Below are positions 16,066-24,611 of a stretch of DNA of 54,823 nt, in pieces. Both the position numbers and the translations under genes were made by a program. Source of the stretch: Paenibacillus eucommiae. GTDB taxonomy: Bacteria; Bacillota; Bacilli; Paenibacillales; NBRC-103111. How positions within the stretch are numbered: position 1 is the first letter of the stretch; the number at the start of each line of letters is the position of its first letter. The stretch covers positions 1 through 54,823 of the forward strand of contig NZ_JAGGLB010000051.1 of NCBI RefSeq assembly GCF_017874215.1, written 5' to 3'. The notes under the pieces were generated by a model that did not search any database, was not told where the DNA came from, and worked only from the letters and a program-made list of their open reading frames with translations.

Positions 16066-16836
16066 TTACATATCTAGAGCACTTCGCAGCTTCCAACCAT
16101 CAATCTCAAACCCGCCCATTCGACTTATAACGTATTTTGATAACAACTCGTAAACAACCATCATATTGGTTCTATCGGCTTCTTGAAAAGCACTTAAAAA
16201 AGCTTGCTTAAAATCTTCATCAGGGAAGCTGTTCATTAATTATTTATTCAAATAAGTCGAATCCAACAAATAGGAAGAGATTTGGTAGTAAGGGATCTTT
16301 TCCAGCTTGAGATACGCACAATACGTTGTAAAAAGACGAAATAATGAATGATAATAAAGAAAATGGAAATCAATCCTCTGTTGTTCATAACAATCCTGTA
16401 AATTATCCAGATCATCCCACAATCCATACTTTTTTAATTCCATCATCGAATCATTTAGCCCCTCGCGCGCCTTTAGCTTCCATTGGGCCGCTTCAAGCTT
16501 TAATTCGTTAATTACTCCCGTCTTATCGAACAAGATTTTGCCTGTAAGAAATTGAACCATCGACATCGTACTGCTGTCATGAAAATCCTTTTTAAAGTAA
16601 TCTCTTATTTGTTTGGCTGGATTAGCGAAATACTCTATAAGATATCCGCTGTATATTCTATTTCCACGCTCCCGCCAATCAACATGATCGGACAAAATAA
16701 TATGTACATCTATATCAGAACGGACAGATGGACTTCCTGTAATATAACTTCCACATACCATAGCACCAATGACTTCATTACGCTCTTTCCAATCCGCTAA
16801 GAAATGCTCAAGAGCCAGCTCCCATTTTTCCGGCAT
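16066..16836 (-). pseudogene. Nucleotidyltransferase interrupted by an in-frame stop
   Basis: The first 198 codons (16836-16243) encode an aminoglycoside-nucleotidyltransferase-like protein with the family signature GSYITGSPSVRSDIDVHII (GS, then D-x-D), followed by a helical domain. A TAA at 16242-16240 ends it. The same frame continues immediately for 57 more codons (LMNSFPDEDFKQAFLSAFQ ... MGGFEIDGWKLRSALDM) to a second TAA at 16068-16066. This downstream segment reads like the missing C-terminus (GGF-x-x-DGW) of this type of protein. Both parts are in frame, so a single nonsense mutation explains the split. Truncated function or readthrough cannot be excluded. Confidence 0.65.
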
Positions 16837-17203
16837 TGGTGTCCCCTCTTTCTTATCCCATTAATACGAACACTTTAATACGATTACTTGATCTCCATAT
16901 ATTACCACATTTACAAGTGTCTTAACGACAACCCTCTTGTGCTTTTGCTTCGATCTCGGTCATTCTTTAACCATTTGTTCACAAAAAAACAAGAATACAG
17001 ACTATTGCAATATTTTGAATTTGATGCTATTATCCATATATCCGATAGGAAAAGTAAGGATTTAACTGGAATCACGTTATTCATGAATATCTATACAACC
17101 ATACAAGCAGCTTCTACCGGACCACTGGGGATGCTGCCTTCCTTGATTAGTTAACTTATACCTATTATTAGATTGTTATCGGGATAAAAGGAGTGTCAGC
17201 TGC
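16837..17203. other. Intergenic region with no gene recognised
   Basis: This divergent intergenic region serves the nucleotidyltransferase (left) and aldo/keto reductase (right). A plus-strand frame of 88 codons (16888-17154) exists but has no ribosome binding site and no recognisable motif, so it is not called. AAGGAG at 17188-17193 serves the reductase gene. Confidence 0.5.
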
Positions 17204-18196
17204 ATGAATTACAGACAATGGGGAAAGACAGGTTTGAAGGTATCCGAAGTCAGTTTGGGGACGATGGCTTTCGGACGATGGATCGATGAAGATTTGTCCG
17301 TGAAGGTCATTAACACTTCGCTTGATGCAGGCATTAACCTGATTGATACAGCGGATATCTATGGAAAAGGAATGGATTTGAACGATCCTACTCAAACTGG
17401 CGAGTCCGAAGCTATTATTGGCAGGGCGCTGCTAGGGAAACGTGATAAAGTCGTTCTTGCTACCAAAGTGCTCGCCAGGGTAGGAACTGGCATCAATGAT
17501 GCTGGACTTAGCCGTTACCACATTTATCGTGCGTTGGAAAATAGCTTAAAACGTCTGAAAACAGATTATGTAGATATTTATCAAGTACATGGGTTTGATA
17601 CCTCTACACCACTTGAAGAAACATTAAGTGCACTGGATGATCTAGTGAAGCAGGGTAAAATCCGGTACATTGCTTGTTCCAACTACGCGGCCTGGCAGTT
17701 AGCTAAAGCACATGGCATCAGTGCCTTGAAGGGATGGAATCGTTTTGAAGGTGTGCAGCCTGAATACAGCCTGATCTCAAGAAGTATTGAACGTGAATTA
17801 GTGCCTTTTGTCGAATCAGAAAAGGTCGGAATTATTGCTTACAGTCCACTAGGACGGGGTATTCTAACTGGGAAGTACAAACAAGGTGAAGTACCACCTG
17901 CTGATTCCCGGCTTGCCGCCGGAGAGAAGCGTTTGGAGCTGCTGCTGGAAACTAATCCTGCTTACGCACTGGTTGATGCTATTCGCCCACTAGCTGAACG
18001 ACGGGGCTGGACATTGGCACAATTTGCGCTCTCTTGGGTGCTTAGTCATCCTTATGTATCCTCAGCTATATTAGGCGTATCCAAGCCTGAACAAATCAAA
18101 GATGCCCTCCAATTTGCAGATGAGCATCTAACTCAAGAAGAGCTTGCAGAAATAGATGCCGTATCTCGTAAGGTCGGTCTTATTTTACCCTTTTAA
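17204..18196 (+). CDS. Aldo/keto reductase
   Basis: A 330-aa NADPH-dependent oxidoreductase of the AKR superfamily (TIM barrel), reducing carbonyls of aldehydes or ketones. The catalytic tetrad is visible: D in NLIDTADIYGKG and Y in the same motif, K in VVLATKVL, and H in DIYQVHGFD. The cofactor-binding tail includes GIIAYSPLGRGILTGKYK and ILGVSKPEQIKDAL. AAGGAG precedes the ATG by ten bases. It is transcribed in the same direction as the sulfur-type cluster downstream, with a 145-bp gap. Whether it participates in that pathway is unknown. Confidence 0.93.
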   Translation: MNYRQWGKTGLKVSEVSLGTMAFGRWIDEDLSVKVINTSLDAGINLIDTADIYGKGMDLNDPTQTGESEAIIGRALLGKRDKVVLATKVLARVGTGINDAGLSRYHIYRALENSLKRLKTDYVDIYQVHGFDTSTPLEETLSALDDLVKQGKIRYIACSNYAAWQLAKAHGISALKGWNRFEGVQPEYSLISRSIERELVPFVESEKVGIIAYSPLGRGILTGKYKQGEVPPADSRLAAGEKRLELLLETNPAYALVDAIRPLAERRGWTLAQFALSWVLSHPYVSSAILGVSKPEQIKDALQFADEHLTQEELAEIDAVSRKVGLILPF

Positions 18197-18341
18197 ATGA
18201 AATCTATTACGTTTTTATTTGTTCATCATCTACCTTTGTCTGGGGTCTCTCTCGTTTGCTTGAATGACTTCGACAAAGGTTTATCACTCGATTTAATCCG
18301 ACTTTTCACATGTTTTTAATATGATTAGGGGGTAGTAAAAA

Positions 18342-19703
18342 ATGAGTTCATCACAACGTCAATTGCATCTTGGTTTATTCCTCTTCTCGACCGGTTATCA
18401 CCCTGCAGGCTGGCGGCTGCCAGAATCACGAACAGATGGAGCCTTTGATCCTAAATTTCTCCATCGTGTAGCTCAACAGCTCGAAGAAGCCAAATTCGAT
18501 TTTTTCTTTTTGGGTGATGCCCTTGCTTCAAGCGCTGATATGCAAAATATGTTTCCTTCCCAAATGGTCCGGCTTGAACCCTTCACGATGATCGCGAGCA
18601 TTGCTGCAGTTACTGAAAAAATCGGCTTGATCGTTACAGCAAATACAACTTATGCAGAACCTTACCATATCGCCCGGCTCACTGCTTCTCTTGATTATTT
18701 AAGTGGTGGCAGAACTGCTTGGAACGTTGTTACTGGCGCAGATGCCAGAGCAGCACTTAATTTCAGCCGCGAAAAGCATTGGGATAATACGAAGCGGTAT
18801 GATTATGCAGATGAATTCGTAAAAGTGGTAAAAGAGCTGTGGGATTCGTGGGAAGATGACGCCTTGGTACGCGATAAAGAGTCCGGAGTATTCGTGGACG
18901 AAAGCAAGGTGCATGCCATCCATCATGTAGGCGAGCATTTCTCAGTAGCTGGTCCGCTCAATGTGGCAAGACCACCGCAAGGTCAACTCCCACTGTTATC
19001 GGCAGGCACTTCAGAACGCAGCCAGGAGCTGGGAGCCCAGTTCTCCAGTGCAATTTTTACAGGACAAATACTAATCGAACAGGCCATAGAGTTCTACGCA
19101 GGTATCAAAAGCAAACTGACCAAATACAATCGCAATCCAGATGAGCTGTTTATTATGCCAGGGCTTGTTCCATTGGTAGGCAGAACAGAAGCTGAAGCCC
19201 GTGCCAAATATCTGGAGCTAAGTGAACTGCTGGTAACGGATTTCAATCTTGCTCCGCTGTCTGGAAGAATTGGGATTGATTTGACTGGTCTTCCACTCGA
19301 CGGCCCGCTTCCTGATTTATCGCTTTCCACCCACCCTGTCCATGAGGTGCAGCAGCTGGTGCGGCTTGCTGAGCTCGCTTCAGGACATGAAGACATCTCG
19401 GTGCGCGAACTGTTCTATTATTTCACCGCAACTGCACGCGGCCATCTGTTGATCGTTGGCGATCCCGAACAAATTGCTGATCATATGGAAGAGTGGTTCG
19501 TTAGAAGAGCAGCAGACGGGTTCAATATTTGCCCACCTTACATGCCTGGAGGACTTGACCTGTTCATCGAGCTGGTTGTACCCGTCTTGCAGCGTCGCGG
19601 ACTTTTCCGCACTGAATATGAGGGCAGTACGTTTCGGGAGCATTTCGGCTTAGCGCGTCCGGACAATCAGTTTACTAGAACGAGCGCTTTACAGGGCAGC
19701 TGA
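18342..19703 (+). CDS. NtaA/SnaA/DszA family FMN-dependent monooxygenase
   Basis: A 453-aa flavin-dependent monooxygenase of the bacterial luciferase-like superfamily. Members oxidise nitrilotriacetate (NtaA), pristinamycin (SnaA) or dibenzothiophene sulfone (DszA), releasing sulfite in the last case. Typical segments are LHLGLFLFSTGYHPAGWRLP at the N-terminus, FFFLGDAL, GGRTAWNVVTGA (about residues 123-134) and SAGTSERSQELGAQFSSAIF. It needs reduced FMN from a separate reductase, and none is encoded here. Its position before SsuC/A/B-like transporter genes and a sulfurtransferase gene suggests use of an organosulfur compound as sulfur source. Confidence 0.9.
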   Translation: MSSSQRQLHLGLFLFSTGYHPAGWRLPESRTDGAFDPKFLHRVAQQLEEAKFDFFFLGDALASSADMQNMFPSQMVRLEPFTMIASIAAVTEKIGLIVTANTTYAEPYHIARLTASLDYLSGGRTAWNVVTGADARAALNFSREKHWDNTKRYDYADEFVKVVKELWDSWEDDALVRDKESGVFVDESKVHAIHHVGEHFSVAGPLNVARPPQGQLPLLSAGTSERSQELGAQFSSAIFTGQILIEQAIEFYAGIKSKLTKYNRNPDELFIMPGLVPLVGRTEAEARAKYLELSELLVTDFNLAPLSGRIGIDLTGLPLDGPLPDLSLSTHPVHEVQQLVRLAELASGHEDISVRELFYYFTATARGHLLIVGDPEQIADHMEEWFVRRAADGFNICPPYMPGGLDLFIELVVPVLQRRGLFRTEYEGSTFREHFGLARPDNQFTRTSALQGS

Positions 19704-19755
19704 ATCACGTTTTTCGACTAACCAGATTCAGTGTGGAAAATGAGGGGATAAAACG

Positions 19756-20535
19756 ATGAACAACGACAAACCAGGCAGATTCAGGGGCCGCATCATCATC
19801 GGCCAGATTGCTCTTTTGCTGCTCATTCTAGGCTTTATCGAGTACGCCGTCAGGCAGGGTATTATTGGAAGCTTGTATCTGTCGGAACCGACAAGGGTCA
19901 TTAAAGAAATCATACTTTTATTTACGCAAGGCGAACTCTTCCACAATCTGGCTGTGACTCTGCAGGAATTCCTCGCCGGGTACTTGCTAGCCGCAGTGGC
20001 GGGTATCGGAACTGGACTTCTACTTGTCCTGATTCCAAGGGCAGAAACGTTCTTCGGCCCCTTCCTATCTTCACTTATGGCAGTGCCGAAGGTCACGATC
20101 ATCCCACTGCTCATGTTGTGGCTGGGCATCGGGTTATCTCACAAAATAGCGATCGTGTTCCTGTTCTGCTTCTTCACCATTACCTACAATACAATAACCG
20201 GGGTGAAACAAACAGCAGAAAACCATCTAAAGGTTTCACGAGTCTTCAAAGCATCCAAAATGCAAACGATCATGAAGGTCATTCTTCCTTCAGCTGCACC
20301 AACCATTTTTGCCGGTTTGCGTGTATCGGCAGCGACCGGACTGGTTGGCGCCCTCTTTGGGGAGATGATTGCATCGAAAGATGGGCTGGGAAATCTCCTT
20401 GTTAAAGCTACATCGCTTTATGATACAGCAAAAGCTTTTGCCATTATTACTATTGTTACTATCGTCTCAGTTTTGATCATTGTACTTATTGATTTGCTTG
20501 AAAAGAAGGTATTTCTGAAATGGAAGTCTTCTTGA
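19756..20535 (+). CDS. ABC transporter permease, SsuC/NrtB/TauC type
   Basis: A 259-aa integral membrane subunit with about six helices. The binding-protein-dependent permease signature appears around FKASKMQTIMKVILPSAAP, and VPKVTIIPLLMLWLGIG is typical of the taurine/nitrate/sulfonate group. GAGGGG precedes ATG 19756. It lies 52 bp after the monooxygenase, and the open frame of the next gene overlaps its end, supporting one operon. With the binding protein and ATPase that follow it forms a complete importer for sulfonate-like anions or another small organic sulfur compound. Confidence 0.92.
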   Translation: MNNDKPGRFRGRIIIGQIALLLLILGFIEYAVRQGIIGSLYLSEPTRVIKEIILLFTQGELFHNLAVTLQEFLAGYLLAAVAGIGTGLLLVLIPRAETFFGPFLSSLMAVPKVTIIPLLMLWLGIGLSHKIAIVFLFCFFTITYNTITGVKQTAENHLKVSRVFKASKMQTIMKVILPSAAPTIFAGLRVSAATGLVGALFGEMIASKDGLGNLLVKATSLYDTAKAFAIITIVTIVSVLIIVLIDLLEKKVFLKWKSS

Positions 20536-20567
20536 ACATCATATGCATTTTAGGGGAGAGATTAGAA

Positions 20568-21596
20568 ATGAAAAGAAAACGTTGGATAAACTCAGGAATT
20601 TTAAGCTTGCTTGCCGTGATGGTATTAGCAGGATGCTCAAGTCAGGCGGGTGATAAGACCACTAATGGAAATGCGGCCACGCCAGCCGCGACTACCACGA
20701 CTGCCTCCCCGGAAGGTGATCAGAAGCTTCAGAAAATCCGCTATGCGGCATTTAATGGCGTCAGCGGATTGGCCGTACAATTCGGCGCTGAGAAAGGCTT
20801 TTTCAAAGAAGAAGGACTTGATGTAGAGTTTATTACGACTCAGAATGCAGTTGAAGGCCTGACAAGCAAAGATGTGGATGTCGCCGATGTAGCAACAACT
20901 TCAGCTATCGTCGCAGCGGGTAAAGGAGCACCGATCAAAATCGTCTCCTCCCTATTCCGTACCAAAGGGCCTTTTTATTTAATCGCCAGTCCCGATATTA
21001 ACAGCATTGAGGATTTGAAGGGAAAAACCATCGGTGCAGCCGCATTCGGCAGTGGACTTGATGTGTATGTACAAACGATTTTGAAAGAGCATGGATTAGG
21101 CAAAAAAGATGTAACCTTCGTTGCCAATGGTGTGAACGATGCTGCCTTCGCCAGTCTTACTTCCGGTCAAGTTGCAGCAACAATCATTCATGAGCCCTTC
21201 GCCTCCCTGGCAGAAATAACAGGTAAAGGAAAGTTGCTTGCCAAAGGCTGGGACTACTTGCCTGACTTCCATACTGGCGTATTGGCTGCGCGCAATGATT
21301 TCATTAACGAGCACCCGGAACTGATTGAGAAGCTGCTTCGCGCTTATTTCAAATCACAAGAATATGCGAAAAGTAACTTTGACGAATACAAGACTTTCTT
21401 CCTTACCAAGGTGAAGGTCGATCCGGCTGCGGTAGATAAAGCTTTTGAGCGTGAGAACGTACTGTGGGAGAACAATCCCGACGTGAATAAAGAAGTGTTG
21501 CAAAAAACCCAACAAATACAGGTAGACCTTGGCTTCCAGGATCAAATCTATGATCTGGACAAAATACTGGATTTGCGTTTTATTCCCAAAAAGTAA
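20568..21596 (+). CDS. SsuA/NMT1-like substrate-binding lipoprotein
   Basis: A 342-aa lipoprotein with signal peptide and lipobox VLAGC (about residue 22), an Ala/Thr-rich linker and then a type II periplasmic-binding fold. Visible motifs are KIRYAAFNGVSGLAVQFGAE, KGFFKEEGLDVEFITTQ and IEDLKGKTIGAAAFGSGLDV, all characteristic of the SsuA/TauA/ThiY-like family. The frame is open from 20520, but ATG 20568 is chosen because GGGGAGAG precedes it and the signal peptide starts there. It sits between the permease and ATPase genes. The ligand is inferred to be an organosulfur anion. Confidence 0.9.
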   Translation: MKRKRWINSGILSLLAVMVLAGCSSQAGDKTTNGNAATPAATTTTASPEGDQKLQKIRYAAFNGVSGLAVQFGAEKGFFKEEGLDVEFITTQNAVEGLTSKDVDVADVATTSAIVAAGKGAPIKIVSSLFRTKGPFYLIASPDINSIEDLKGKTIGAAAFGSGLDVYVQTILKEHGLGKKDVTFVANGVNDAAFASLTSGQVAATIIHEPFASLAEITGKGKLLAKGWDYLPDFHTGVLAARNDFINEHPELIEKLLRAYFKSQEYAKSNFDEYKTFFLTKVKVDPAAVDKAFERENVLWENNPDVNKEVLQKTQQIQVDLGFQDQIYDLDKILDLRFIPKK

Positions 21597-21632
21597 CTGT
21601 AAGCTTACGATAGAAAAAGGCGGTGGCAGCAA

Positions 21633-22406
21633 ATGGCCGGATTTGCAATCAACGGATTATCTAAATCATATGGCGGAACATCACCGACCGAAACACTGAC
21701 CAATATCGATTTGACGATTAGAGATGGCGAATTTCTAAGTATTCTCGGACCCAGTGGCTGTGGCAAAAGTACACTACTCGAAATTTTAGCCGGCCTTCAG
21801 CCCTATACCTCTGGGGAAGTACTCTTCGATGGGAAAAAGCTGCAAGGTCCAGACATTAGACGCGGGGTTGTTTTTCAGGACCCCTCCCTCTATCCTTGGC
21901 GCACTATTTTCAAGAACGTTGAGATCGGTCTCGAAATACGTAAGACCCCCAAATCAGAGCGCAAAGAGGCGGTTCAGAAATATCTGAATATGGTTGGTTT
22001 GAGCGGCTTTGAGCATAAGTACCCCCACCATTTGTCAGGTGGGATGAAGCAGCGGGCAGGCTTGGCCCGCGCGCTGGCTGGAAGTCCAGAAGTATTGCTG
22101 ATGGATGAGCCCTTCGGTGCTGTCGATCACCTCACAAGACTGCAGCTGCAGGATGACCTGCTGAACATTTGGGAAGCAGACAAGAAAACCGTCGTTTTCG
22201 TTACCCACGATGTATCGGAGGCCGTATTTTTAGGAGATCGGGTCGTTCTTCTGTCACCACGGCCAGGACGGATCAACAAGATTTTTCACGTGCCCCAGAA
22301 GCGTCCACGTAAACGTGACGATATTGAGCTGCTCAAAATTCAGAATGATATTTATGCAGCCATTCACGATGTGAAAACACAGGAACATATTGAATTTACA
22401 ATTTAA
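21633..22406 (+). CDS. ABC transporter ATPase, SsuB/TauB type
   Basis: A 257-aa cytoplasmic ATPase. Walker A is GPSGCGKST (about residues 45-53), the Q-loop lies in VVFQDPSLYPW, the signature motif is LSGGMKQR (about 130-137), Walker B is VLLMDEPFG and the switch His is in VVFVTHDVSEA. This is the complete set for the nitrate/sulfonate/taurine subfamily. It is 36 bp downstream of the binding protein gene and completes the importer. Confidence 0.95.
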   Translation: MAGFAINGLSKSYGGTSPTETLTNIDLTIRDGEFLSILGPSGCGKSTLLEILAGLQPYTSGEVLFDGKKLQGPDIRRGVVFQDPSLYPWRTIFKNVEIGLEIRKTPKSERKEAVQKYLNMVGLSGFEHKYPHHLSGGMKQRAGLARALAGSPEVLLMDEPFGAVDHLTRLQLQDDLLNIWEADKKTVVFVTHDVSEAVFLGDRVVLLSPRPGRINKIFHVPQKRPRKRDDIELLKIQNDIYAAIHDVKTQEHIEFTI

Positions 22407-22445
22407 TCGTTTCAACATAACTGATACAAGAAAGGGGCATACTTC

Positions 22446-23291
22446 ATGCCATCATCCAATATTGTCGATACCACATGGGTTCAAACACAGCTTCAAGCAG
22501 GAGCTAATCTTGCTATTGCTGACGTCCGATTCTCGCCAAAAGAAGCCAGCTACGGACGAAACGCTTACGATCATGGGCATCTGCCGGGAGCCGTATTCGT
22601 TGACTTTAAAGCAGATTTGACGGATCCTGCGCGTGAGCATGGCGGAAGAAGCCCACTGCCAGAGCAGGAGCGGCTTGCCGGGATTTTCGGCGGACTGGGC
22701 ATCGACTTGGATACCCCTGTTGTCGTTTACGAAGACGTTAACGGTCCTGCTGCAGCTCGCCTCTGGTGGGTGTTGAAATATCTGGGGCACGAACAAGTAT
22801 ATGTGCTGGATGGAGGCTACTCAGCTTGGACAGCCGCTGGACTGCCCGTTACAACTGAGGTGCCTGAACCTGTCAGCAAGACATTTAACCCTATTCTTAA
22901 GCCGGAATTACTGGTTGGTATAGAAGAAGTGAGATCAGCAACAAAAAATGAAGAAACCGTACTTATCGACTCCCGGGATGCCAATCAATATCTCGGACTT
23001 GAAGCACCGTTCGATCCGATTGCCGGACATATCCCAAGCGCTGTCAACTTCTTCTGGAAGGACAGCCTCACTGAAACAGGCAACTGGAAGTCTGCTGAAG
23101 AGCTGCGTGAGCAATTCTCCGGCGTAGATCCCTCGCAGGAAATTATCGTTTACTGCGGCTCTGGCATCTCGGCTACTCCCAACGTGCTTGCTTTGGAAGA
23201 AGCGGGCTTCCGCAATGTGAAGCTGTATGGCGGGAGCTGGAGCGATTGGATTTCATATCCGGAGAATCCGATTGCGACGGGAAAAGAATAA
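22446..23291 (+). CDS. 3-mercaptopyruvate-type sulfurtransferase (tandem rhodanese)
   Basis: A 281-aa two-domain rhodanese. The N-terminal inactive domain has AIADVRFSPKEASYG and GHLPGAVFVDF. The C-terminal domain has VLIDSRDANQYLG, GHIPSAVNFFW and the active-site loop YCGSGISA with the catalytic Cys. A CG(S/A)G(V/I)(T/S)A loop is typical of mercaptopyruvate sulfurtransferases, whereas thiosulfate sulfurtransferases have CRKGVTA. It is the last gene of the cluster, 39 bp after the ATPase, and is followed by a strong terminator. It probably handles sulfur released from the imported compound. Confidence 0.92.
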   Translation: MPSSNIVDTTWVQTQLQAGANLAIADVRFSPKEASYGRNAYDHGHLPGAVFVDFKADLTDPAREHGGRSPLPEQERLAGIFGGLGIDLDTPVVVYEDVNGPAAARLWWVLKYLGHEQVYVLDGGYSAWTAAGLPVTTEVPEPVSKTFNPILKPELLVGIEEVRSATKNEETVLIDSRDANQYLGLEAPFDPIAGHIPSAVNFFWKDSLTETGNWKSAEELREQFSGVDPSQEIIVYCGSGISATPNVLALEEAGFRNVKLYGGSWSDWISYPENPIATGKE

Positions 23292-23322
23292 GAACCAAGA
23301 AGCCGCATCGAACGCGGTTTGG

Positions 23323-23368
23323 AGGGCTGTGACAGGTAATGGGCAAGTGACCTGTTGCAGCCCTTTTT
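23323..23368 (+). terminator. Rho-independent terminator of the sulfur cluster
   Basis: AGGGCTG-TGACAGGT pairs with ACCTGT-TGCAGCCCT across a 12-base loop and is followed by TTTT. It lies 31 bp after the sulfurtransferase stop codon. Confidence 0.8.
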
Positions 23369-23447
23369 GCCGATCTCGCTCAACAGCTCGCAAACGTATG
23401 ATAAATACAAGGCAACCCGAGCCATTCATCTTCATGTGTCAGTTAAT

Positions 23448-23570
23448 CTGTATGATTTTTCTTACAGAATAGCCGATTTAGACGCTAAATGATGAATTCT
23501 ATCTGGTTTTTCATACAGATTCATCGACTGAGCCATCTGAAGCCAAGATCTATATGGTTTTTCATACACA
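23448..23570. repeat. Three copies of a TGTATGnTTTTTCATACA-type motif at exactly 51-bp spacing
   Basis: The TTTTTC cores begin at 23456, 23507 and 23558, exactly 51 bp apart. The first copy is a near-palindrome CTGTATGATTTTTCTTACAG (23448-23467), the second ends GGTTTTTCATACAGAT and the third GGTTTTTCATACACA. The sequence between copies is not conserved except AGCC about 11-12 bp after each core. The repeats lie between the sulfur-cluster terminator and a convergent minus-strand gene. Confidence 0.6.
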
Positions 23571-23587
23571 ATCGCATAAATCAAAAG

Positions 23588-24313
23588 TTAAACCAAATCC
23601 GGACTTTGGATGGATCCAACATATTCGTAGTAAATGACGCGTTGTGAGACTCCCCTCGCTACAGCTCGAAACTTTCCCTTTTCCACCAGTATCCGACAGT
23701 ACTTAATAACAGTCATCGTATACAGCTCCAGCTCCCTGGCAGCCTCGGTCGGGCGAATAACCCGATTGTGTCGAATGGCCGCACGCATTAAGTCCCGTTC
23801 AATTTTCGAAAAAGATTTTCTTGATGTTCTTATAGCCCCACCCTCAGCTGACAGATAGGGGGACAAAATGCTCCGCAATGCGGAGAGGATGAACGAGGGA
23901 TTTTCCTTTAACTCGTCCAATGAGATATAGTAGATCGCACAGTCTTGAGCTTGAAGAAAGAGCCCTCGGTTCAAATCCATTCGATACTTGGTCCGGTCTG
24001 TGCCGTGGGACCCAAAGTCCATAACTTCAATTCCAATCCGTATGGATCCTACAACCCACATGAAATCCACAAAATAGGATCTTCCCCGCCAGTCCTTCAC
24101 CTCATATTCCGGATGCAGTTTGTGGAAATGTCCGACAAGCGGCCACCAGACCCACTCAATAAATAATCGATTTCCGTAGCCATGGCCGCGTTTGAGGGCA
24201 TCAAGACGTTCTCCTCTTCTTCGTTTTAGATGATCTTTTATCCATCTATCCTGCTCTATTTGAAACCCCATCGCCTGTCCCCTCACCTTCTCATAGTTGT
24301 TGGGAAAACGCAT
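23588..24313 (-). CDS. Putative PD-(D/E)XK-like nuclease-fold protein with C-terminal winged helix
   Basis: A 241-aa product I cannot assign to a named family. The centre (about 75-145) reads VKDWRGRSYFVDFMWVVGSIRIGIEVMDFGSHGTDRTKYRMDLN, split here as D in FVDFMW, then E in IGIEVMD, then H/D/R residues. This strand arrangement resembles Vsr/DUF559-type restriction-endonuclease-like folds (D ... E-x-D). The C-terminal 70 residues contain a helix-turn-helix-like stretch (IRPTEAARELELYTMTVIKYCRILVEKGKF). ATG 24313 is chosen because AAAGGAG precedes it; a GTG at 24397 in the same frame has no ribosome binding site and would be translated through a strong hairpin. It is convergent with the sulfurtransferase gene. 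Confidence 0.6.
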   Translation of the reverse strand: MRFPNNYEKVRGQAMGFQIEQDRWIKDHLKRRRGERLDALKRGHGYGNRLFIEWVWWPLVGHFHKLHPEYEVKDWRGRSYFVDFMWVVGSIRIGIEVMDFGSHGTDRTKYRMDLNRGLFLQAQDCAIYYISLDELKENPSFILSALRSILSPYLSAEGGAIRTSRKSFSKIERDLMRAAIRHNRVIRPTEAARELELYTMTVIKYCRILVEKGKFRAVARGVSQRVIYYEYVGSIQSPDLV

Positions 24314-24317
24314 AAAA

Positions 24318-24354
24318 GCCCCGTCTCCTTTCCGGTTGAGAAAGGAGGCGGGGC
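24318..24354 (-). promoter_or_regulatory. GC-rich hairpin that buries the ribosome binding site of the downstream gene
   Basis: Arms 24318-24332 and 24340-24354 pair at 14 of 15 positions around a 7-base loop. In the minus-strand RNA the 3-prime arm contains AAAGGAG, the Shine-Dalgarno of the gene starting at 24313, and the arm is followed by UUUU then AUG. It could act as a translation-sequestering stem or as a terminator for upstream transcription. Confidence 0.55.
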
Positions 24355-24611
24355 ATGCTTTGCCCTTGGCTGATATGCAATATTTAAAGTGTGCCACAAC
24401 ATTTCAAAGATTGCAACAGAAAAAATGACTAATTTGGCATTGGTTTGGCCTACCTATTTACTCGATTGATTGTAAATATTCCTTGACTAAAGGGTCAGCA
24501 GGTATACCGGCTGGAATAGCGTATCTGGCAGATTTTATCGGTTTATGTAACATAATTTAACATTTGATATATAATCATAAATTATTGTTCTCTATCTCTC
24601 CGACTGTAATA

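Noticed and set aside
16888..17154. Possible 88-residue gene between nucleotidyltransferase and aldo/keto reductase
   Set aside because: No ribosome binding site, no motif, and composition unlike neighbouring genes.
18197..18341. S-box (SAM) riboswitch before the sulfur cluster
   Set aside because: No conserved S-box helices or terminator/antiterminator pair could be recognised in the 145-bp leader.
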